22,724 nt of DNA from a virus. Below, piece after piece: positions 6,747 to 13,932 of this stretch. The notes beneath the pieces are model-generated. The model was not told where the DNA came from. It ran no database searches and saw only the letters and a program-made list of their open reading frames with translations. The stretch's first letter is position 1, and the number at the start of each line of letters is the position of its first letter. Position numbers and translations under genes: made by a program. The stretch covers positions 1-22,724 of the IMG/VR virus record IMGVR_UViG_3300045131_001435; one strand, 5' to 3'.

Positions 6747-8989
6747 ATTTATCTAACATAACATCCGCCATGATACAGGCCGGACAAACACCTCCTAAAT
6801 CCATCATTGCAGATGGTGTTATTCACCGGTATCCGGTTGAAAACGGAACAGGAAAGATACATGGGAAATCTGGATGGTATTGTTTCCATACTGATGGCCC
6901 TGTACCAGTTGGATTTTTTGGCGATTGGAGGAAAGGCACTAGTGTCAAGTGGGTATCTGACGAATACTCAAACCTTGGGTATCTGGATCAAATGCAGGCC
7001 ACTGCATTTATGGCGCAGGCAGAGATAAATCGTAAAAATCAACAGGATGCTGAATATGCAAGAGCTGCCGAATCAGCGAAAGAAATTTATGCAGCATCAA
7101 AGAGTCCAACCGAACATGCGTACCTTATTAAGAAGAACATTGCAGCGTATCCCGGCGTTAAACAGGCTGGTAATTCGCTCGTAATTCCCGTTCTCTCAGA
7201 ATCTTTTCAAGTCCAGTCTTTACAATACATCAGGCCATCAGGTGATAAGAAAAACCTACCCAAAGGTAAAATGAAAGGCGGCTTTTTCATCATCCAAGGC
7301 AGTTCAACCATTTTAATCTGCGAGGGATACGCAACCGGCGCAACTCTCCATAGGTGTACCGGACATACTGTTTATTGTGCTTTTTCAGCAGGAAACATCC
7401 TGTCTGTTGCTCAAATTGTTAAATCCAAAAACCTTGAGTCAACCATTATTATATGTGGCGATAATGACATCAAAAAACAGGATAACATCGGCGCAACAAA
7501 GGCCACTATCGCTGGAGAAGTTATTAGTGCAAAAGTGTTTTTGCCTGAAACATCCGGATCTGATTTTAACGATCTGGCGAATGAATCCGGTGATAATGCA
7601 GTTTTGAAAATGTTTACAGAATTAAAACATACAATACTCTCTATAATAACACCAACATCTATCGAAAAATTTGATAGATGTTCAATAAAGCCAATCCCAA
7701 ATATTCTTTTAAATCCTGGTGGTATATTGCAAGAAACGCTGGATTACATGGACAAGATGTGTCCGGTGTCAGTGCCGATATTTAACCTGGGTTGTTCACT
7801 TGCTTTACTTGGCGCTGTTGGTGGACATAAAATCTGTGGGCCAACAGGTATCAGAACAAACCTTTATTGTCTTCTCCTGGGACATTCTGGTTCAGGTAAA
7901 GACGGCGCCCCGGCAATCGTGAAACAAATTTTATCCGATACACCAGACTTAATGCACTTCATGGGTGGGTCAAAATTCACCGGAGGCGCAGCCATTTATT
8001 CAGCCATATCACTAATCCCTGACAAGTATTCAAAGATTTTCTTTCTTGATGAATTTGCAAAAATATTGAAGCGTGAACGAGCAAAAAACAATACTGCTGA
8101 AACTGTAGGCTCTGCCTTTCTTGAATTATATTCTGGAGCTTCCGGTGAAAAATCTTATGCAGATGCGTCAAATAATAAAAAATATCCCTGGCAACATGTC
8201 TCCATGATCGGTAGCGCAACACCCGACGATTTATGGGCGCAGATAACACCAACCGATCTCCAGGATGGTTTTATTGCACGGCTTCAAGTCTTTGAGTCTC
8301 ACCATGATCCTGTCTCGGCTGGATATGAAATGCCGATGTATTACGAAAACAAACCTCGCCAGCTCATTAAAAAACTAATTGAAATCGCCAATATCGAAAT
8401 GCAGTTCGATCCTGATTGCGCTGGGAATATCGAAACAAATGCACCAATAATGAAAAAATATGTACCTTTTAAATTAACCAGAACCGGCGAGGCTCTTGAA
8501 TATCTGAAATATTGGGATGCAGAAATCAATAAAAAGCAGTGTTTATTCAAAGGCAAATGGCAGGGATATATTTACAACCGCGCACGAGAAACAGGTGAAA
8601 AATACGCACATGAGCATCATCTAAGTAAATTCGGAAAACGATGTATCAGCCTTCCGCTTGGTATAGATTCATACCAATATGGCCTGTCGCTTATTGACTT
8701 TCTTGATGAACATATCCTCAGCATGGCTGGCAATTATGTTTCAGAGAACGACTGGCACGCAATGGAGCAAAAAGTTATCCGAGCAATTAAAGGAAAAGCT
8801 ACTCCAAGCAAACCAGGTGTGTCTTCTGCGGTTCTTTTTGGTCAGCTTGTCCGGATACCTGAACGAGACAGGAAACATTTACTGACTGGCCTCCTCAGCA
8901 CCGGACAGCTTTATACAAAAAAGCATAAAGGCAAAGCCGGGCCTGAAACTGACATACTTTGTCTATCGCAACTTACAGATGAAGAATAA
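6740..8989 (+). CDS. TOPRIM primase - DUF3987 helicase fusion
   Basis: This 749-aa replication protein combines priming and helicase-type ATPase activity. The N-terminal region (about 20-180) resembles plasmid/phage primase N-terminal domains. A TOPRIM domain spans about 188-285, with E195 in CEGYATG and D241/D243 in GDND. A DUF3987 ATPase core follows: Walker A GHSGSGKD (381-388), Walker B FFLDE (434-438), GSATP (491-495) and FIAR (511-514). The last 70 residues (676-742) look like a separate winged-helix module and recur in the protein at 9423-10067. ATG 6740 has AAGG six nt upstream. It is followed by an AT-rich, repeat-bearing gap, as expected beside an origin. Confidence 0.92.
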   Translation: MLNLSNITSAMIQAGQTPPKSIIADGVIHRYPVENGTGKIHGKSGWYCFHTDGPVPVGFFGDWRKGTSVKWVSDEYSNLGYLDQMQATAFMAQAEINRKNQQDAEYARAAESAKEIYAASKSPTEHAYLIKKNIAAYPGVKQAGNSLVIPVLSESFQVQSLQYIRPSGDKKNLPKGKMKGGFFIIQGSSTILICEGYATGATLHRCTGHTVYCAFSAGNILSVAQIVKSKNLESTIIICGDNDIKKQDNIGATKATIAGEVISAKVFLPETSGSDFNDLANESGDNAVLKMFTELKHTILSIITPTSIEKFDRCSIKPIPNILLNPGGILQETLDYMDKMCPVSVPIFNLGCSLALLGAVGGHKICGPTGIRTNLYCLLLGHSGSGKDGAPAIVKQILSDTPDLMHFMGGSKFTGGAAIYSAISLIPDKYSKIFFLDEFAKILKRERAKNNTAETVGSAFLELYSGASGEKSYADASNNKKYPWQHVSMIGSATPDDLWAQITPTDLQDGFIARLQVFESHHDPVSAGYEMPMYYENKPRQLIKKLIEIANIEMQFDPDCAGNIETNAPIMKKYVPFKLTRTGEALEYLKYWDAEINKKQCLFKGKWQGYIYNRARETGEKYAHEHHLSKFGKRCISLPLGIDSYQYGLSLIDFLDEHILSMAGNYVSENDWHAMEQKVIRAIKGKATPSKPGVSSAVLFGQLVRIPERDRKHLLTGLLSTGQLYTKKHKGKAGPETDILCLSQLTDEE

Positions 8990-9012
8990 CTTTATACAGC
9001 GTGTATAAAGTT
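8988..9012 (+). terminator. stem-loop at the primase stop codon
   Basis: AACTTTATACA (8988-8998) and TGTATAAAGTT (9002-9012) form a perfect 11-bp stem with a 3-nt loop, overlapping the primase stop. The following ATTTG is only weakly U-rich. TGTATAAAGTT recurs at 9068-9078 within a second, A/U-rich hairpin followed by TTTTTT, so the pair may make a tandem terminator or protein-binding repeats. Confidence 0.5.
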
Positions 9013-9141
9013 ATTTGAATAGATATAATCAATTAAAACAATAACTTACAAACTTTCAAAAAAAACTTGTATAAAGTTTTTTAAGGAAAACTAACTAATG
9101 AAAACAAGAACTTACGATAAAAATAATTAAACGTTAGACAA

Positions 9142-9212
9142 TAGACGGGGGTGGCTCACCTGTGTTTAGCGTGAACAGATGATTTTATCCGAATATATGC
9201 CTACCCCGTCTA
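9142..9212. repeat. long inverted repeat (TAGACGGGG arms)
   Basis: The arms at 9142-9155 and 9199-9212 match at 12 of 14 positions and flank 43 nt. The arms include the recurring TAGAC/GTCTA motif. They are the only GC-rich part of the gap and could form a cruciform or bind an initiator dimer. Confidence 0.65.
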
Positions 9213-9329
9213 AAGTTAGTATAGTTTATTATCTATATGTATTTATTACATATTAAACACAATAACCTTATATAGGCATGTCTAAAGTTGTCTAATGTTT
9301 ATATTGTTATTATTATAAGTTATTGTATT

Positions 9330-9358
9330 TATTATATAATATATACTATTATATAATA
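9330..9358. repeat. 11-bp AT palindrome in origin-like gap
   Basis: TATTATATAAT (9330-9340) and ATTATATAATA (9348-9358) are perfect inverted copies around 7 nt. It is pure A/T and lies about 65 bp upstream of the next start codon. It could be part of an unwinding element or a promoter region for the gene at 9423. Confidence 0.5.
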
Positions 9359-9422
9359 AATAACCTTTAAATACTTGATTTTATTATCATTTATCATAAT
9401 TCAAAGTTCATACGGTGAACAC

Positions 9423-10067
9423 ATGAAAAAAAACACTACGATTGATTACAGCAGAATCGCCTATATCAAGATGTGGGAACGTCAAAAATCCATCTATGTG
9501 GAGTGGAATGACTGGATGGTAAACGACACGACGCTATGGAAGATGAATGATATTGCAGAAGACAATGGTCACGATGCAAAAATTTTATCTCTCTTCGATC
9601 AGTACAGGCCGATCCTGCATAGGAAATCTCACATCATGGTAAGAGCTTGTGGTGAATGGCATAGGTGTCCGATTGAAGCCGTACCCGCGCTTATCGAAAT
9701 CCTGGAGAATCTGTTCAAGGACTTTGGTGAACTGACAGAGAAAACCATAGCCATTGATCCTAAAGTCAGAAACAAATTTATTAAACCAGCTTTAAATATC
9801 AGTCCAAATCTAAAAAATATAATTGGCATTCATACAAACGCAACAGAAGAAAGAATTCTCAGAATTATTAAATCCAAAGCAACACCAGAGAAACCAGGCA
9901 TATCAAAAGCAGTTCTTTTTGGCCAATATTTGAAAATACCAAAAGAATATACGAAATTCTTGCTCGATGGATTATTCGCATCTGGCAAATTGATAACTCG
10001 AAAATATAAAGGCAAAGCCGGTCCTGAAACTGAACTCTTATGCTTGGCGAACGGAGCAATGATATGA
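9423..10067 (+). CDS. protein carrying a second copy of the primase C-terminal domain
   Basis: This 214-aa protein starts at ATG 9423 (GGTGA about five nt upstream). The N-terminal half (1-130) is rich in Trp and charged residues with no family I recognise. Residues 143-210 match residues 677-744 of the upstream primase-helicase: by eye about 39 of 68 are identical without gaps, including KATP, AVLFGQ and KGKAGPET. The shared module looks like a winged helix. The protein could therefore bind the same DNA or partner as the primase and assist or compete with it at the origin. It overlaps rusA by four nt. Confidence 0.8.
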   Translation: MKKNTTIDYSRIAYIKMWERQKSIYVEWNDWMVNDTTLWKMNDIAEDNGHDAKILSLFDQYRPILHRKSHIMVRACGEWHRCPIEAVPALIEILENLFKDFGELTEKTIAIDPKVRNKFIKPALNISPNLKNIIGIHTNATEERILRIIKSKATPEKPGISKAVLFGQYLKIPKEYTKFLLDGLFASGKLITRKYKGKAGPETELLCLANGAMI

Positions 10068-10525
10068 ACCCCGAACCAAACACAATCACCCTGCTCATCC
10101 CTGGACAACCTGTTGGTAAAAACCGGCCTCGGTTCACGCGCGTCGGTAAGGGTGTCAGAACGTATAGTGATCAAGGCGACGAAGAGCAACTCTGGGTGAT
10201 GGTTGTACGGCAACAACTCAAAGAACTCGCTGTGCGTCATTTCAGTGGCGCTGTGGCCATGAAAATTGTCTTCTGGATGAAGCGTCCTGCTGGCCATTTC
10301 GGTTCTGGTAAAAATGCTGGCGTCCTCAAAGCTTCTGCACCTGCTGCACCTGTCACAAAGATCGACTTGGACAATGGGATTAAATGGACGCTGGATGTTC
10401 TGAATCATTGCGATGTGTGGCAGGATGATTCTTTCGTGATTGGGATTGATGCAAGGAAACGCTATGCGGAGCCTGGTACTGAACCACGGACTGAACTGGT
10501 GTTGCGCGAAGTCACTGGTGTCTGA
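10064..10525 (+). CDS. rusA: RusA-family Holliday junction resolvase
   Basis: This is a 153-aa endonuclease of the RusA family, which cuts four-way junctions as a dimer in phage recombination or packaging preparation. Family features visible are PVGKNRPRF (16-24), the metal-binding aspartates D101 and D103 in KIDLDNGIKWTLDVLN (99-114), D121 in WQDDS and a final K132/R133 segment. ATG 10064 is chosen because GGAG lies seven nt upstream and the ATG overlaps the previous stop as ATGA; a further ATG at 10040 is weaker. Its place after the primase cassette is typical. The 86 nt that follow contain only a hairpin. Confidence 0.92.
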   Translation: MNPEPNTITLLIPGQPVGKNRPRFTRVGKGVRTYSDQGDEEQLWVMVVRQQLKELAVRHFSGAVAMKIVFWMKRPAGHFGSGKNAGVLKASAPAAPVTKIDLDNGIKWTLDVLNHCDVWQDDSFVIGIDARKRYAEPGTEPRTELVLREVTGV

Positions 10526-10538
10526 CAAAATTCTTTCT

Positions 10539-10566
10539 TGGCTCACGAAACGTAAAGCATGAGCCA
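10539..10566 (+). other. stem-loop after rusA
   Basis: TGGCTCA (10539-10545) pairs with TGAGCCA (10560-10566) around 14 nt. No T run follows, so it is more likely an mRNA 3'-end or processing structure than an intrinsic terminator. Confidence 0.45.
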
Positions 10567-10611
10567 CAAACCACTTTGTATCTATTTCATGATCCACAAC
10601 TGAGGTGATTG

Positions 10612-10770
10612 ATGTTTAAGTTCATTCGTCGATGGTTCTTAACGCTGAAATTCTATTGCCAAGGAGATAGCCTCCCCGATGCCTGGGAGTGTGCAGTGCT
10701 TACAATGTCCGGGTTTCGCCGTGTAATTCTTTCAAAGAAACTTAAAAGACAGCCTTGGAGGCTTAAATGA
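10612..10770 (+). CDS. small basic hypothetical protein (52 aa)
   Basis: A 52-aa frame starts at ATG 10612 with GAGGTGA immediately upstream, a near-ideal Shine-Dalgarno. The product is basic, with RRWFLTLKFY near the N-terminus and KKLKRQPWRLK at the end; the middle is WECAV. No family is recognised. It overlaps the next gene as ATGA, so it is likely a real member of the rightward train of small genes. Confidence 0.65.
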   Translation: MFKFIRRWFLTLKFYCQGDSLPDAWECAVLTMSGFRRVILSKKLKRQPWRLK

Positions 10771-10940
10771 GCGAAACAGAGAAAGACTTTCAACGAATTG
10801 AATTTGATCGCTGGCTTGCTAAATCAAAGCGGTGTCCGGCGCGAGTAAGCAATTTGTGGTGCAGTTACGAATGCAGTATCAATCAAAAAGACTGCTTCTT
10901 TGAGACCTGTTTCGCGAAATACTGGGAACACGAATTATGA
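10767..10940 (+). CDS. small cysteine-containing protein (57 aa)
   Basis: A 57-aa frame with six cysteines (C23, C32, C36, C43, C48) in a pattern that could hold a metal: WCSYEC, KDC, ETC. Five of these are clearly placed in the C-terminal half. ATG 10767 has GGAGG seven nt upstream and overlaps the previous stop (ATGA); its own stop overlaps the next start. The family is not recognised; a zinc-knuckle phage protein is plausible. Confidence 0.62.
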   Translation: MSETEKDFQRIEFDRWLAKSKRCPARVSNLWCSYECSINQKDCFFETCFAKYWEHEL

Positions 10941-11155
10941 AAAAGTCACTCAAATCCGCTGTAATCGTTCTGGCTGTATTTTTTCTTTTCATTGCGCCTG
11001 TACATAACGCAATGCTCCAGTCACCGCCTGTGGAGCTTTACACGCTGCTTGAGGTGGATAATGACAACGATGCAGACGGAGCAGAAACATGCAGCGAGTT
11101 TGTCTGCTGCACGTTTGAAAAAATGCTGCTCATCCTCGATGAACCAAAACCGTAA
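10937..11155 (+). CDS. small membrane-anchored or exported protein (72 aa)
   Basis: The first 25 residues have a basic start (MKKSLK) and a hydrophobic run (AVIVLAVFFLFIAPV), a signal peptide or single membrane anchor. The remainder is acidic (DNDNDADGAE) with three cysteines (ETCSEFVCCTF). It overlaps the previous gene by ATGA. It could be a cell-envelope or superinfection protein; no family is recognised. The short helix and absence of a clear signal-peptidase box leave export versus anchoring open. Confidence 0.65.
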   Translation: MKKSLKSAVIVLAVFFLFIAPVHNAMLQSPPVELYTLLEVDNDNDADGAETCSEFVCCTFEKMLLILDEPKP

Positions 11156-11174
11156 ACAACAGAAAGGAAAATCA

Positions 11175-11519
11175 ATGCAAAATCTGCTTATTAAATTGGC
11201 TGAAAAAATATCATCAATCGAATCTCTCGGGGTATATCTTGACGAAATCAGGATCACGGACAGATTCAAACTCATGGATGAAGACCCGATGACTATTACC
11301 GGTCTTTTACGTCCAGCCGGCGAGTATTTTTGTGCATCCATCGACGTGCTTATCGCCGTTGATAAACCTGAAGAAGAATCCGTGTTGTTCGAACAAATAC
11401 GAAATTATCCTACCGTGCAGGATGTTTCTGGGTGCAAAAAAATTGCTGACACGGATATCTGTACAATCGTTCGCAGAGATTCTGTTGTGAAGAAGTCCGT
11501 GAAGAAAAAAGGCAAATAA
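11175..11519 (+). CDS. hypothetical protein (114 aa)
   Basis: The start is placed at ATG 11175, which has AAAGGA seven nt upstream; an open extension to 10992 would overlap the membrane-protein gene and is unlikely. The product is an alpha/beta-looking 114-aa protein with a strongly basic tail (KKSVKKKGK). No catalytic motif is seen. The stop overlaps the next ATG by one nt (TAATG), indicating coupling within the small-gene train. Confidence 0.65.
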   Translation: MQNLLIKLAEKISSIESLGVYLDEIRITDRFKLMDEDPMTITGLLRPAGEYFCASIDVLIAVDKPEEESVLFEQIRNYPTVQDVSGCKKIADTDICTIVRRDSVVKKSVKKKGK

Positions 11520-11707
11520 TGGCGATTATCAAATGTCCAGTATGTGAAACTGATATTGATTTACATGTATCTGTTGCATCACAAAAAGAAAAAGCTCTGA
11601 CATCAACAGATATCAATAGATTTCTTGAATGGAACAACAGCATCAATGGCAGTATCCCGAGTTATTGGGACTGCTGGCAGGCAGCCATTTCAACGGTGAA
11701 AAAATGA
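11519..11707 (+). CDS. small CxxC protein (62 aa)
   Basis: A 62-aa protein opening with MAIIKCPVCETDI, a single CPVC knuckle that could bind zinc as a dimer or with C52 in YWDCW. The rest is probably helical. The start shares a base with the preceding stop, and its stop overlaps the next ATG. No specific family is recognised. Confidence 0.6.
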   Translation: MAIIKCPVCETDIDLHVSVASQKEKALTSTDINRFLEWNNSINGSIPSYWDCWQAAISTVKK

Positions 11708-11910
11708 TTGACAATGAAGAAAAAACTACTATCAAACGGCTCAGGTTGCTTGGACTGGATCACGATCCCGAAGGATACCCGGTGATTACAATGGCGGATT
11801 TAACTCTGCTGCTGAATATCATTGAAAGAGAAGAGGCAATATCAGTTGATAGAAAACTCAGGATCCGGCAGCTCCAATCTGATATCAGGGAACAACGATC
11901 TTTCTTCTAA
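11704..11910 (+). CDS. hypothetical helical protein (68 aa)
   Basis: A 68-aa protein from ATG 11704, which overlaps the previous stop as ATGA; an upstream in-frame ATG (11629) would lie inside that gene. The sequence (KTTIKRLRLLGLDHDPEGYPVITMADLTLLLNIIE) reads as a short regulatory or adaptor domain, with a charged helix at the C-terminus. No family assigned. The stop overlaps the next ATG. Confidence 0.58.
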   Translation: MIDNEEKTTIKRLRLLGLDHDPEGYPVITMADLTLLLNIIEREEAISVDRKLRIRQLQSDIREQRSFF

Positions 11911-12227
11911 TGGAAAGACTTTCGATGTATTATCGGAAAGGATATTGCGAGGCTTTGTGTTGGATTGCTCCTGAATGGCCACCTGGGGTGCCGTGTAACC
12001 GGTCAGAGTATTTGGACGGGTACAAACGTGGGATTAAAACCAAAGTGAAAATGAAAAGGAAAAACACAATGACAAAATTTGAAGAGTGGCTCGAAAATGA
12101 AAAAGAATTTGTGTTGAAAACTGAAAGAGAAAGGCAATTGGCCAAGGCAAGCTGGAACGCAGCTTTGACGATGATTTACAATCTAATTGACACGGTAACC
12201 ATAAAGAAAGGAATGGAAAATGAATAA
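11910..12227 (+). CDS. hypothetical protein (105 aa) with internal start
   Basis: The frame opens at ATG 11910, overlapping the previous stop (TAATG). The first half contains WIAPEWPPGVPCNR and a basic YKRGIKTKVKMKRK; the second half is a charged helix (FEEWLENEKEFVLKTERERQ). An in-frame ATG at 12069 has its own AGGA eight nt upstream and would give a separate 52-aa protein. Either both products are made from one frame or two short genes have fused. The function is unknown. Confidence 0.55.
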   Translation: MERLSMYYRKGYCEALCWIAPEWPPGVPCNRSEYLDGYKRGIKTKVKMKRKNTMTKFEEWLENEKEFVLKTERERQLAKASWNAALTMIYNLIDTVTIKKGMENE

Positions 12228-12480
12228 AACAGAACTCATAACAACAATCGCTGAAAAGACGAAAGTCACGAAGTCAATCGTATCTGATGTGGTTGAAATA
12301 ATGCTCTCCACCCTTATTGAACAAGATAAAGTTTCAATCAAAGAGTTCGGCACGTTCGAGTGGAAGACCAGGCCGGCCAGACAGTGCCGGAATCCGCATA
12401 CCGGTGGTACAGTTGACGTTCCTGAAAGCAAGATTTTGACATTCAAAGTCTCCAACGGACTGAAAACGTATGCAGACTGA
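12220..12480 (+). CDS. HU/IHF-family DNA-bending protein
   Basis: An 86-aa histone-like protein: N-terminal helices (LITTIAEKTKVTKSIVSDVV), the KEFGTFEWKTRPAR strand pair (41-54), and R57-N58-P59 at the tip of the DNA-binding arm followed by HTGGTVDVPES, as in HU/IHF. It ends a few residues earlier than usual. As a dimer it would bend DNA, helping replication, recombination or terminase assembly at cos or pac sites. AGGA lies nine nt upstream of ATG 12220, which overlaps the previous gene. Confidence 0.92.
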   Translation: MNKTELITTIAEKTKVTKSIVSDVVEIMLSTLIEQDKVSIKEFGTFEWKTRPARQCRNPHTGGTVDVPESKILTFKVSNGLKTYAD

Positions 12481-12679
12481 TATTTTATATGATATTTGCA
12501 CTGCTATGGGGGTTGAAACAACATCCAAGATAGCGTATTTAGTGCCTAAGATCAAAGACTTACGAATCGGACATGAACGGTATTCAAAGGTTCGCCATCT
12601 GAACGCAGAAGATTTCTATAAAATATTCAAGCATAATGTGCAAGGCAGTCGGTTCGACGATTTAATTGACAATATGTGA
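12470..12679 (+). CDS. hypothetical protein (69 aa)
   Basis: A 69-aa frame overlapping the HU gene by 11 nt. It looks helical, with a charged centre (KIKDLRIGHERYSKVRHL) and a C-terminal FKHNVQGSRFDDLID. No family is recognised. The Shine-Dalgarno is weak, so translation is probably coupled to the HU gene. Confidence 0.52.
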   Translation: MQTDILYDICTAMGVETTSKIAYLVPKIKDLRIGHERYSKVRHLNAEDFYKIFKHNVQGSRFDDLIDNM

Positions 12680-12697
12680 AAAAAGGAGGTGATTACT

Positions 12698-12766
12698 ATG
12701 ACAAAGAAAGCAACAAAACCAGTTAAGAAGGGTGGTAAACCCAAGGGGAAGCCAAAACCTTGTTGA
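12698..12766 (+). CDS. 22-aa Lys/Pro/Gly peptide with consensus ribosome-binding site
   Basis: The very short frame MTKKATKPVKKGGKPKGKPKPC follows AAAGGAGGTGAT, a full complement of the 16S rRNA 3' end, at seven nt spacing from ATG 12698. Nine of 22 residues are lysine and the last is cysteine. A hairpin follows ten nt after the stop. Such a site would give very strong initiation, so a real basic peptide (nucleic-acid binder or charge-neutralising peptide) is likely. It is too short for normal gene callers. Confidence 0.6.
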   Translation: MTKKATKPVKKGGKPKGKPKPC

Positions 12767-12776
12767 TTGCAACCAG

Positions 12777-12804
12777 AGCAGCCATGATGTTTTTAATGGC
12801 TGCT
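12777..12804 (+). terminator. hairpin after the 22-aa gene
   Basis: AGCAGCCAT (12777-12785) and ATGGCTGCT (12796-12804) form a perfect 9-bp stem with a 10-nt loop, followed by only TT. It may act as a partial terminator or 3'-end stabiliser for the upstream transcript, just before the MazG-like gene (start 12820). Confidence 0.55.
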
Positions 12805-12819
12805 TTAAAAGGGTGAAAC

Positions 12820-13164
12820 ATGACAACCAAGTTATCTGGATTCCAACGTTACATCGGCACCTGGGGACAAGATACGTTTCCAGAATCTACTTTATCTGGC
12901 CAAATGGCGCATCTCGATTTGGAGATATGTGAAGTTCAAGAAGCCGCAACTAATTATTTTAACAATCCAACCATAGATAACAAAAAAGAATTTCAAACCG
13001 AGATAGCAGATGTTTTTATCCTCCTTCTTGGTGTCGCACATAGAATGGATTTCGATCTAATGCTTGTTTCGGCAGACAAGTTCCGGGTATTGCAATCTCG
13101 AAAATGGCTGCCTGCTAATTCCGATGGCGTTTATCACCACATCGCTGAGGACATCGTGGCTTAA
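12820..13164 (+). CDS. MazG-like nucleotide pyrophosphohydrolase (DUF550)
   Basis: This 114-aa protein has an all-helical MazG-like pattern: HLDLEICEVQEA (31-42) giving E35, E38 and E41, then EIADVFILLLGVAHR (61-75) giving E61 and D64, and the family-typical SRKW (93-96) near the C-terminus. Such enzymes hydrolyse (d)NTPs to monophosphates with magnesium; phage versions tune nucleotide pools or blunt alarmone signalling. AAAGGGTG precedes ATG 12820. It is the last gene before the terminator at 13216. Confidence 0.85.
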   Translation: MTTKLSGFQRYIGTWGQDTFPESTLSGQMAHLDLEICEVQEAATNYFNNPTIDNKKEFQTEIADVFILLLGVAHRMDFDLMLVSADKFRVLQSRKWLPANSDGVYHHIAEDIVA

Positions 13165-13215
13165 AACGTGTTCAGAGCCAGGGTTTCGTTGTGCTCTCCC
13201 CTTTCGCGGTCGGTG

Positions 13216-13252
13216 ATCCAGGATCGTGGCTCGCACTGGATTTCTTTTTTTT
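13216..13252 (+). terminator. rho-independent terminator of the rightward early operon
   Basis: ATCCAG (13216-13221) pairs with CTGGAT (13236-13241), and the stem is followed by TTCTTTTTTTT (13242-13252). The loop can form a further GTG/CAC pairing. It lies about 50 nt after the MazG-like stop and ends the long rightward operon. Confidence 0.8.
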
Positions 13253-13272
13253 GCTTGTGCTTGTGTTGTTAA

Positions 13273-13365
13273 GCGTTAGGGGGGCCGGCGGGTAGTCTCG
13301 CCGGCTTTATGGCGAGACCGAAGCGGAGCGTAGCCAGAGGACAACCGGCGGCGAAGCCGAAACGC
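13273..13365 (+). ncRNA. GC-rich structured element with alternative hairpins
   Basis: Within 93 nt, GCCGGCG (13284-13290) can pair with CGCCGGC (13299-13305), or GTCTCGCC (13295-13302) with GGCGAGAC (13311-13318); the two share bases and exclude each other. CGGC-ggcgaa-GCCG forms a third hairpin near 13347-13360. GCGTT (13273-13277) can close the unit with AACGC (13361-13365). It is far more GC-rich than its neighbours and lies between the terminator and the ATPase gene. It may be an RNA switch, a small RNA or a remnant of a mobile insert. No coding frame is convincing here. Confidence 0.45.
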
Positions 13366-13407
13366 CCAAAATAATTACATAAAAATATCAAAACGCAAGG
13401 ATAATAA

Positions 13408-13926
13408 TTGGAAGAACCAAAAATAATCGCTTTCAGTGGAGCGCACGGCACCGGCAAAACCAGTGCAACGTACTTAACGGCGCACCAGTTAAAACTCAAT
13501 CAAAGATCAGAAGTCGGTGTCATACTCGAAATTGCTCGGCAATGTCCATATCCGATAATCAACAAAGGAAGCTCTACAACAACAAAAGATTCACAACTTT
13601 GGATATACAGCGCTCAATTACAAGCCGAGCTAAACGCTGTACGAAGATACGGGGTAGTCGTATCAGATAGAACAGTTATTGATACAATCGCATATACCGC
13701 TGCTGCTGGTATGTATAGCCTCGCTTATGCTATGCGTGAAATCGCCGCACAGTACGCAAAGACGGCATACAAGGAAGTCCACTTCCGAACGATTAACGAT
13801 CATGATTACCTGGTTGACGATGGAACACGGAATTTGAATTGTGACTTTCGTGGGGAGGTGGAAATGGCGATGCTTTCACTGTATGCGGATTTGGGGATTC
13901 AGTTGATTTACGATGAAAAGGAATAG
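13408..13926 (+). CDS. P-loop ATPase/kinase (AAA_28-like)
   Basis: This 172-aa protein has Walker A GAHGTGKTS (11-19) and VVVSDRTVIDT (83-93), a DR-containing strand like that of nucleoside/nucleotide kinases and NadR-type AAA_28 proteins. It probably phosphorylates a small metabolite or nucleotide. The start is TTG 13408, supported by AAGGA seven nt upstream; no other in-frame start lies before the Walker A motif. It is six nt from the PP-loop gene that follows, and the pair may act in one pathway, such as nucleotide or nucleic-acid modification. The substrate is unknown. Confidence 0.78.
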   Translation: MEEPKIIAFSGAHGTGKTSATYLTAHQLKLNQRSEVGVILEIARQCPYPIINKGSSTTTKDSQLWIYSAQLQAELNAVRRYGVVVSDRTVIDTIAYTAAAGMYSLAYAMREIAAQYAKTAYKEVHFRTINDHDYLVDDGTRNLNCDFRGEVEMAMLSLYADLGIQLIYDEKE

Positions 13927-13932
13927 CAGCCA

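Larger units (their letters stand above)
9013..9422. other. AT-rich repeat-bearing gap, candidate replication origin
   Basis: This 410-nt stretch has no credible gene. It contains GTCTAA-type motifs (TTAGAC 9134-9139, TAGAC 9142-9146, GTCTAAAGTT 9208-9217 and 9280-9289, GTCTAATG 9290-9297). A 14-bp inverted repeat pairs 9142-9155 with 9199-9212 (12 of 14 positions). A perfect 11-bp AT inverted repeat lies at 9330-9340 and 9348-9358. The long A/T tract from about 9210 to 9380 would melt easily. Repeats, GC-rich palindrome and DNA-unwinding-like tract beside a primase-helicase suggest an origin; this is inference. Confidence 0.5.

Noticed and set aside
9098-9130. 10-codon frame after AAGGA in the origin-like gap
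   Set aside because: Too short and the spacing is long; the A-rich context easily gives such a match.
9830-10597. 255-codon open frame on the minus strand
   Set aside because: It is antisense to the primase-domain protein and RusA, both supported by homology and ribosome-binding sites.
13253-13407. Integron attC site
   Set aside because: A GTTAAGC-type core is present but no correctly oriented partner box closes the hairpin.
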